From: Geothrix campi
GTDB taxonomy: Bacteria > Acidobacteriota > Holophagae > Holophagales > Holophagaceae
Direction: 5' to 3'
NCBI RefSeq assembly: GCF_024609265.1
Contig: NZ_JANHMP010000001.1
Coordinates: 310,001-374,000, forward strand
DNA: 64,000 nucleotides
Under the pieces are notes generated by a model. It was not told where the DNA came from, ran no database searches, and was given only the letters and a program-made list of their open reading frames with translations. Position numbers and translations under genes: made by a program. Below are positions 58,282 through 64,000 of the stretch, one piece after another. Numbering within the stretch: the stretch's first letter is position 1; each line of letters opens with the position of its first letter.

Positions 58282-59630
58282 TGTGGGCACCACTGCTCCG
58301 TCTCAAAGCGGCCCTGGGGCCCGAGGCGGAGCTGGTGGTGGTCGGTGGGGCCGTCCGCGATGAACTGCTGGGTCGCTCCCATGCGGATTGGGACCTGGCC
58401 ACCAAGCTGATGCCGAAGGCCGTGATGGACCGGGCGCGGGCCGCGGGCCTGAAGGCCATCCCCACAGGCCTCCAGCACGGCACGGTGACGGTGATCCTCG
58501 AGGGGCGGCCCATCGAGATCACCACGTTCCGTACGGACGGAACCTACCTGGATGGGCGCCGGCCGGAGACGGTGCAGCTGGGCGTCAGCCTGGAGGAGGA
58601 TCTTTCCCGCCGGGACTTCACCATCAACGCCATGGCCCTTCCCGTGGGAGGAGGAGAGCTGGTGGATCCGTTCGGGGGGCGGGCGGACCTGGAGTCGCGG
58701 ATGCTCCGGGCCGTGGGTGATCCCCTGCATCGTTTCGCGGAGGACGGCCTCCGGACCCTGCGTGCTTGCCGCTTCGCCGCCCAGCTCGGCTTCGAAGTGG
58801 AGGCTGAGACCCTCGCCGCCATCCCCGAACGGCTCGACGTGGCCCGGAAGGTGGCGGCGGAGCGCGTCCTCACCGAGCTCACCAAGCTGCTCTGCGGCCT
58901 CGAACCCCACCGTGGCCTGGACCTCCTGGCCCAGACCGGATTGCTGGATCTCTGGCTGCCGGAGCTGTCCCCTATGATCGGTTGCGGGCAGAACCGCCAC
59001 CACCGCCATGACGTCTGGATCCACACGCTGGAGGTGGCGCGCCTGGTTCCCCCAGAGCCGGGTCTGAGGTGGGCCGCCCTGCTGCATGATGCCGGCAAGC
59101 CCGGAGCCCGCACCGTCGGGGAGGATGGCGAGGTCCGCTTCCACGGCCACGAAGGCCAGTCGCTGGCCCTGGCCGAGGCCATCCTCGACCGCCTCAAGGC
59201 CGCCCATGCCCTCCGCCGCGAGGTGCTGGCTCTGGTGCGTCACCACGGCACCCATCCGACGGCGGACTGGAGCGATGCGGCCTGCCGCCGGTTCCTCCGC
59301 CGCCTCCAGGACGACGGGTTGAACCTGGCCCGCTGGGGGGCCTTCCGCCTGGCGGATCAGCGGGCCAAGGGGCTGGAGGTGGAAGCGCGGGAACGGGAGC
59401 ATGCCGCGATCCTGGCCCGGCTCGAAACCCTGGTCGCCGCGGCGCCGCCCCTGGCGGTGAAGGCTCTGGCCCTGGATGGCGCGGCCCTCATGGCGTTGAC
59501 GGACCGTGGTGGCGGTCCCTGGCTGGGGCAGCTGCAGCGCGACCTGCTGGAGGCCGTGATCGAGGATCCCTCCCTTAACACGCCCGAGGCGTTGACCGCG
59601 CTGGCCCTGCAGCGGCTTTCCGGCGCCTAG
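58281..59630 (+). CDS. cca: CCA-adding-type tRNA nucleotidyltransferase with HD domain
   Basis: A 449-residue class II nucleotidyltransferase / poly(A) polymerase family protein. The catalytic head has [12 protein letters not shown] and D-W-D-L-A-T (the D-x-D pair), then [10 protein letters not shown] and the [18 protein letters not shown] neck. An HD phosphohydrolase domain follows ([16 protein letters not shown]). This order fits CCA-adding enzymes with an HD tail. ATG 58281 overlaps the upstream stop by one base. The stop shares CTAG with the convergent ispF stop. Confidence 0.93.
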   Translation: MWAPLLRLKAALGPEAELVVVGGAVRDELLGRSHADWDLATKLMPKAVMDRARAAGLKAIPTGLQHGTVTVILEGRPIEITTFRTDGTYLDGRRPETVQLGVSLEEDLSRRDFTINAMALPVGGGELVDPFGGRADLESRMLRAVGDPLHRFAEDGLRTLRACRFAAQLGFEVEAETLAAIPERLDVARKVAAERVLTELTKLLCGLEPHRGLDLLAQTGLLDLWLPELSPMIGCGQNRHHRHDVWIHTLEVARLVPPEPGLRWAALLHDAGKPGARTVGEDGEVRFHGHEGQSLALAEAILDRLKAAHALRREVLALVRHHGTHPTADWSDAACRRFLRRLQDDGLNLARWGAFRLADQRAKGLEVEAREREHAAILARLETLVAAAPPLAVKALALDGAALMALTDRGGGPWLGQLQRDLLEAVIEDPSLNTPEALTALALQRLSGA

Positions 59631-60118
59631 GTCCGCTCGATCAGCACCACGGCCTGCGCGGCGAGCCCTTCGCCGCGACCGGTGAAGCCCAGCTTCTCGG
59701 TCGTGGTGGCCTTCACGTTCAGGGCATCGCTGTGGATTCCCAGCAGTGGGGCGATGCGATCGCGCATGCGCTGGCGGTGGGGTCCGATCTTCGGTCGCTC
59801 GCCGATGAGGCAGACGTCGGCGTTCACCACCCGCCAGCCGCGCTCGGCAAGATCGCCCATCACCTTTTCGAGCAGGCCCGCGGAGTCGGCGCCCCGGTAG
59901 GCGGGATCCGTGTCCGGGAAGTGCTGGCCGATATCGCCCAGGCCCGCCGCGCCAAGCAGGGCGTCCATCAAGGCGTGCAGCATGACGTCCGCGTCGCTGT
60001 GTCCCGCCAAGCCCTGGTCATGGGGGATGTCGCAGCCCATGAGCATCAGCGGCCGGCCGTCCTCCGGGGCCGCGAAGCGGTGGACATCGACCCCGAGGCC
60101 TGTCCGGAAGGCGGTCAT
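59627..60118 (-). CDS. ispF: 2-C-methyl-D-erythritol 2,4-cyclodiphosphate synthase
   Basis: A 163-residue enzyme of the MEP isoprenoid pathway, forming the cyclic diphosphate and releasing CMP. The metal-binding G-x-D-V-H-R-F start, [21 protein letters not shown] and the [13 protein letters not shown] end are all typical. Its ATG overlaps the stop of the histidine kinase gene (ATGA). ispD, often beside ispF, is not here. Confidence 0.97.
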   Translation of the reverse strand: MTAFRTGLGVDVHRFAAPEDGRPLMLMGCDIPHDQGLAGHSDADVMLHALMDALLGAAGLGDIGQHFPDTDPAYRGADSAGLLEKVMGDLAERGWRVVNADVCLIGERPKIGPHRQRMRDRIAPLLGIHSDALNVKATTTEKLGFTGRGEGLAAQAVVLIERT

Positions 60119-61641
60119 ACGCGCTCGGCTCCCAGGTTGCGGTGTTCCCCGGTGGATTCGTCCGACAGCTTGATCGCCCCCGTGATGGGGTGATCAGGCA
60201 TGAGGAGAATGACTTCGGTCCCCTCGCCCTCTTCGCTGATGAACTCCAGGGTGCCGCCGTGCTCCTCGACGATCTTCTTCACAGTGGCCATGCCCAGCCC
60301 GGTCCCCTTCTTCTTCCCGTAGCTGAAGAAGGGCTCGAAAATGCGTTTGACCACCCGCTTGGGAATCCCCCGACCCTGGTCCTTCACGCGGATCTGCACC
60401 CCACCCGTGACCTGGATCCAGCTCACCAGCACCTCGCCGCTGATGCCGACCGTGGCGTCCAGGGCGTTGGCCAGGAGGTTTTCCATCACCCGGGTGAAGC
60501 GGCCAGGATCCAGCTTGATCAGGCAGGGCGCGCCCTCGGTGCGGAGGATCACCCCCATTTCAGCGGCCCTGGGGACCAGCGGCTCGATGATGGCGTCGAA
60601 GAAGGCGCGCAGATCCACCGTCTCCCGCCGGGGCTCGCGCACCTTCGCGAAATCGAGCACATCCTGGCTGAGGTGCGTCAGGCGGTCCACACATTCCAAG
60701 ATCTTGCGGCAGTGGTGACGCACCTTGCTGTCCTCGGTGGACAGTTCGAGCAGGTCCGCGTGGCCGCGCAGCACGAACAGGCCATTCTTGAAATCGTGGA
60801 CGATGGAGCTGGCCACCTGGCCCACCGTGGCCAGCACATGGCTGCGCAGGTTCTCTTCGGACAGGCGGGTCCGCTCGATGGCGATGGCGCAGAGCGACAC
60901 GATGGCCTCGAAGGTCGGCCGGTCCGGTGGCTCGATGATGGGGCGGCGGCTGTCCAGATAGACCACGCCGATGCGCCGGCCCTGGAGCAGGAGCGGCAGG
61001 CAGAGGATGGTCTTCAGTTCCAGGCGCTGGATCGAGTGCTGGGTGAGCAACTGCCCTTCGTCCGCGACATTGAGGATCCAGACGGGGTCGCCGGTTTCGA
61101 AGACTTTGTGGACGCTGGACATGGACAGTTGGATCTGGCCCTCAAGCTCCTGGCCGAGGTTGCGCTGGACGCGGCAGGCCAACTCGCCATCCTCCAGGAG
61201 CATGAGAAAGCCCCGGTCCGTACCCGAAATGCTGAGCAGACGATCCAGGGACTGTTCGAGCATGTCCTCCAGGTCCACTTCCTCGGCCAGGAGCTGGGCC
61301 GCCTCGAGAATGGCCTGGAGATGGATCTCCGAACTGCTGTGGTCAGTGCGGACTAGGACCAGGGTGTAGGCGCCATCGGCCAGGACCAGAGGCGTTCCGG
61401 GCTCCCAGGGCTCCCGCCCCAGCGCCTTTTCCTTGTAGAAGCTGCCGTGCGTGGTCTGGAGGTCCTCGGCCCACCAGGCATCGTCCCGCAACTCCAGGCG
61501 CAGGTGGTTGCGGCTGATCATGTTGTCGGACAGCACCACATCGCAGAGGCTTTGCCGTCCCACCGTCACGGAACGGGCCAGCGGCACGGTACGTTCGAAG
61601 CCGTGCCGATCTCGAATCAGGAGCTGGTAGCGCTGGGCCAC
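60115..61641 (-). CDS. FHA-GAF sensor histidine kinase
   Basis: A 508-residue soluble kinase. Residues 1-100 form an FHA domain (V-G-R-Q-S...S-R-N-H-L-R-L), ~115-260 a GAF domain, then the H-box S-S-I-V-H-D-F-K-N (His282) and an HATPase domain with N-box [12 protein letters not shown] and G-x-G-I-P. No membrane helix. The start is GTG 61641, with GGAG five bases before it; the frame upstream is not domain-like. FHA implies reading of phosphothreonine signals. No response regulator is adjacent, and the gene is coupled to ispF. Confidence 0.9.
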   Translation of the reverse strand: MAQRYQLLIRDRHGFERTVPLARSVTVGRQSLCDVVLSDNMISRNHLRLELRDDAWWAEDLQTTHGSFYKEKALGREPWEPGTPLVLADGAYTLVLVRTDHSSSEIHLQAILEAAQLLAEEVDLEDMLEQSLDRLLSISGTDRGFLMLLEDGELACRVQRNLGQELEGQIQLSMSSVHKVFETGDPVWILNVADEGQLLTQHSIQRLELKTILCLPLLLQGRRIGVVYLDSRRPIIEPPDRPTFEAIVSLCAIAIERTRLSEENLRSHVLATVGQVASSIVHDFKNGLFVLRGHADLLELSTEDSKVRHHCRKILECVDRLTHLSQDVLDFAKVREPRRETVDLRAFFDAIIEPLVPRAAEMGVILRTEGAPCLIKLDPGRFTRVMENLLANALDATVGISGEVLVSWIQVTGGVQIRVKDQGRGIPKRVVKRIFEPFFSYGKKKGTGLGMATVKKIVEEHGGTLEFISEEGEGTEVILLMPDHPITGAIKLSDESTGEHRNLGAERV

Positions 61642-61756
61642 GACATCTCCCGGAGGGGGCGTCAGGGGGGAGGAGGGATGAGTTCTGGACTGCGATCCCA
61701 AGATTATCCGGCCATCGGCTGGACACAAGTGGAAGTCCCATGAGGGAATAGAGGTC

Positions 61757-62770
61757 ATGCACCGCCACCCTGACCTCGATCCCTCCGCCAACTTGGAGGA
61801 CCCCATTGAATATTCCCTGAGGCCGCAGCGGCTCCAGGAATATATCGGCCAGGCCAAGGTGAAGGCACGTCTGGAAATCGCCCTCCAGGCCGCCACCAAG
61901 CGTGGCGATGTGCTCGACCATGTGCTGCTTTTCGGCCCTCCAGGACTAGGCAAAACCACCCTGGCACACGTGCTTGCCAATGAAATGGGCGCGCCCTGCA
62001 AGGTGATCCAGGCCCCGGCCCTGGAGAAGAAGGGGGACCTGGCGGCCATCCTCACCAATCTGGATGCGGGCGAGTTCCTCTTCATCGACGAGATCCACCG
62101 CCTGTCCGCGCCCATCGAAGAAATGCTGTACTCGGCCATGGAGGACCGGAAACTAGACATCCTCATCGGCCAGGGCCCCAGCGCCCAGACCCTGAAGGTG
62201 GACCTCCGGCCCTTCACGCTGGTCGGAGCCACCACCCGCGCCGGCCTGATCTCGAAGCCGCTGCACGACCGGTTCGGCCTGGTTCACCGCCTGGAGTTCT
62301 ACACCCGGGCGGATCTGGCCATCATCGCCCGCCGGTCGGCGGATCTGCTAGGCATCCATCTGGCCACGGAAGGGGCCGAGGCCATCGCCCGCCGGAGCCG
62401 GGGGACGCCGCGCATCTGCAATCGCCTGCTCCGGCGCTGCCGGGATTACGCCGAGGTGAAGGGGGACGGGACCATCACGATGGAATCCGCGGAGGCCTGT
62501 CTCCGGCTTCACGAGGTGGATGACCTGGGCCTGGACGGGCTGGACCGGGACTACCTCCAGGCCATCTGCCACAAGCACCGGGGCGGGCCCGTCGGGCTGC
62601 GGACCCTGGCCGCCGCCTTGGGCGAGGACGAAGGCGCGTTGGAGGATCTCGTGGAGCCCTACCTCATGCAGGTGGGCTTCCTGGACCGCACGCCCCAGGG
62701 CCGAAAGGCCACCGACGCGGCCTACGCCTACCTGGGGGTGAAGTCCGATCCAGGTCCGCTGTTTCGCTGA
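61757..62770 (+). CDS. ruvB: Holliday junction branch-migration helicase RuvB
   Basis: A 337-residue AAA+ motor that drives branch migration with RuvA. Walker A is G-P-P-G-L-G-K-T-T (residues 60-68), Walker B F-I-D-E-I-H, sensor G-A-T-T-R-A-G, arginine-finger area P-L-H-D-R-F-G, and a C-terminal winged helix. AGAGG lies close to the ATG. ruvA and ruvC are not adjacent. Confidence 0.97.
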   Translation: MHRHPDLDPSANLEDPIEYSLRPQRLQEYIGQAKVKARLEIALQAATKRGDVLDHVLLFGPPGLGKTTLAHVLANEMGAPCKVIQAPALEKKGDLAAILTNLDAGEFLFIDEIHRLSAPIEEMLYSAMEDRKLDILIGQGPSAQTLKVDLRPFTLVGATTRAGLISKPLHDRFGLVHRLEFYTRADLAIIARRSADLLGIHLATEGAEAIARRSRGTPRICNRLLRRCRDYAEVKGDGTITMESAEACLRLHEVDDLGLDGLDRDYLQAICHKHRGGPVGLRTLAAALGEDEGALEDLVEPYLMQVGFLDRTPQGRKATDAAYAYLGVKSDPGPLFR

Positions 62771-62783
62771 CCCGGAATGCTGG

Positions 62784-63245
62784 TCAGAACTTGGTCTCGA
62801 GCGAATCGAGAGACTTCTTTCCTGAGTCGGAAAGGGCGAGGGTGCCACCCTTGGCGGTGCCGATGGTGTCCAGGTTGCGGGTCTGGTCCTTGCGGACGCA
62901 GACGCCCTGGAGGGTGCCGCCTTCGTCCACGACGAGCGAGCCGACCTCCACGTCCCCCTCGACGTAGCCGGTGCCGTGGATCTCGAGGCACTCGGTGATC
63001 TTCATGGTTCCCTCGGCCCGACCGGTCACCACGAGGTGTTTGGCGTAGATGGTCCCCTTCACCACACCGCCGGGAGCAATGGAGATCTCCCCCGTGGAAT
63101 GGATGATCCCCTCGACGCTGCCCTCAATGCGCAGGCTCTGGGAACCGGTGTGGATCTCGCCGGTGAGCATCACATCCTTGCCCAGCAGGGAATGGATCGC
63201 GGGCGCAGAATCGGGTTTGGACTTGCTGTTGCGGAATACCGCCAT
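62784..63245 (-). CDS. Bactofilin
   Basis: A 153-residue polymer-forming cytoskeletal protein. The DUF583 beta-helix core spans residues ~20-115 with regular hydrophobic turns (G-E-I-H-T, L-R-I-E-G-S-V-E-G, A-P-G-G-V-V-K-G, G-T-G-Y-V-E-G-D). Flanking tails are polar, as usual. GGAG is six bases before the ATG. It follows an M23 peptidase gene by 18 bases, a pairing known in several bacteria where bactofilin positions wall hydrolases to shape the cell. Confidence 0.93.
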   Translation of the reverse strand: MAVFRNSKSKPDSAPAIHSLLGKDVMLTGEIHTGSQSLRIEGSVEGIIHSTGEISIAPGGVVKGTIYAKHLVVTGRAEGTMKITECLEIHGTGYVEGDVEVGSLVVDEGGTLQGVCVRKDQTRNLDTIGTAKGGTLALSDSGKKSLDSLETKF

Positions 63246-63263
63246 GGCATGCTCCTTCGCGTA

Positions 63264-64000
63264 TCAAAACGACTTGCCCAGCGCCCTGACCCATTGGCGC
63301 TGGAGACGCAGGTAAGGCTGGGGATTCGTCGGCTTTCCGCCCAGCCGCACTTCGTAGTGAAGGTGGACGCCGGTGGCGTTGCCCGAGCGCCCCATGGTTC
63401 CCAGGATATCCCCGCGGGACACCTTCTGCCCGGTTTTGACGTTCACGTGGTTCATGTGGGCGTACAGGGTCTCCTGCTCGGCATTGTGTCGCACCCGGAC
63501 ACCCCAGCCGTAGCGATCCATCCACCCGGCTTCTTCGACCTCGCCATCGGCGGTGACCTGGATTGGGGTATCGAGCGAGTTGCTGATGTCGATGCCCGTG
63601 TGGTAGCCCAACAGCCCATCCCCGGCTTCGTTGGAACGGGAGAAGGGATTGACCCGCACCCCAAACCCCGAGCTGAGGTAGCCGGCCGTGGGAGGGATGG
63701 AGGGGGTGTGGGCCCAGGCGCGAATCACAGGTTCCATCCGCGCCCGCACCACGGCGGCCTGCTTGGCCGTGTAGTCCAGATCCTGCTTGAGGCGGGAGAG
63801 CCGTTCCCGGACACCGGGGGGAGCCTGGGCGGGGGCGGGGTTCGCCTGGCCTGGGGTCGCCTGGCCTGGGGTTGCCTGGCCCGGTGGTGGTGGCAGCGGG
63901 GCGGTAATTGAGGCCTTGGGATCGAGCAGTTTCAACAGTTCCGTGTGCTGCTGACGGAGGGTGGCCACCTCCGTCTCCAGGGTCTGGGCCTGATCCAGGG
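63264..64000 (-). CDS. M23-family peptidoglycan endopeptidase, 5' end cut off
   Basis: The frame is open to the window edge, so the N-terminus is missing. The visible ~245 residues hold a helical part, a Pro/Ala/Gln linker with the repeated P-G-Q-A-T, another helix and a LytM/M23 domain. Zinc ligands are in G-Y-H-T-G-I-D-I and H-L-H-Y-E-V. It should cut peptide cross-links in the wall. Upstream residues (L-D-Q-A-Q-T-L-E-T-E) look like coiled coil, as in periplasmic M23 proteins with a membrane anchor. Likely co-transcribed with bactofilin. Confidence 0.9.
   Translation of the reverse strand, partial: LDQAQTLETEVATLRQQHTELLKLLDPKASITAPLPPPPGQATPGQATPGQANPAPAQAPPGVRERLSRLKQDLDYTAKQAAVVRARMEPVIRAWAHTPSIPPTAGYLSSGFGVRVNPFSRSNEAGDGLLGYHTGIDISNSLDTPIQVTADGEVEEAGWMDRYGWGVRVRHNAEQETLYAHMNHVNVKTGQKVSRGDILGTMGRSGNATGVHLHYEVRLGGKPTNPQPYLRLQRQWVRALGKSF

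Overview
The window is GC-rich, almost fully coding, and entirely chromosomal in character: housekeeping and envelope genes, short spacers, many 4-base start/stop overlaps, and no phage, IS, CRISPR, tRNA or rRNA that I can see. A futalosine-pathway menaquinone gene (mqnE), a DUF4388 protein, a bactofilin paired with an M23 peptidase, Gram-negative envelope genes (heptosyltransferase-like GT9 enzymes, Wzi-like and OmpA-like outer membrane proteins, MacA/MacB-type and YbhGFSR-type exporters) and a zinc-ribbon MscL together suggest a Gram-negative Acidobacteriota, perhaps of the Geothrix/Holophaga type. That placement is inference; no marker RNA is present.

Layout. 1-7051: the end of a phospholipase D-like gene, then a minus-strand run (cyclophilin, Wzi-like barrel, ScoB, lipoprotein, pyrD, mqnE). 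7050-15569: surface-glycan genes: two GT9 enzymes, GT4-like and GT2 transferases, a WecE-type sugar aminotransferase, another GT-B enzyme, and an unusual GNAT-MaoC fusion. 16014-24602: aroC and a tight heme cluster hemA-C-D-B-L-E-N, covering charged glutamate to protoporphyrinogen IX. 24748-31217: secreted phosphatase-like protein, acyl-CoA synthetase, xerC, FAH hydrolase, DUF4388 protein, pdxJ, LigB-type dioxygenase. 31240-37106: TetR plus membrane fusion protein, two ATPases and two permeases, in the order of E. coli ybiH-ybhGFSR but with the ATPase split in two; a palindrome overlaps the putative promoter.

37241-47017: rpoZ and coaBC (divergent), a lipoprotein, a biotin carboxylase/carrier pair (accC, accB), an OmpA-family protein, mscL, ileS and lspA. 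Both ends of the accC-accB pair are scarred: the first 40 bases of accC are repeated 144 bases upstream with a palindromic element between the copies, and the accB tail, from the biotinyl-lysine codon onward, is repeated after its stop. This is the least ordinary structure in the window.

47021-64000: a DUF1028 protein, a DUF1684 protein, a 59-residue protein, a MacA/MacB-like exporter with two permeases followed by arfB, a secreted protein of charged seven-residue repeats, ackA, a lone E1-alpha subunit, a GNAT enzyme, a CCA-adding-type nucleotidyltransferase, ispF, an FHA-GAF histidine kinase, ruvB, a bactofilin, and an M23 peptidase cut by the window end.

Functional themes: tetrapyrrole and quinone synthesis for respiration, envelope glycan construction, two exporters, and cell-shape factors. 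Several genes appear without their usual partner: scoB without scoA, E1-alpha without E1-beta, accC/accB without a carboxyltransferase, and a histidine kinase without a response regulator.
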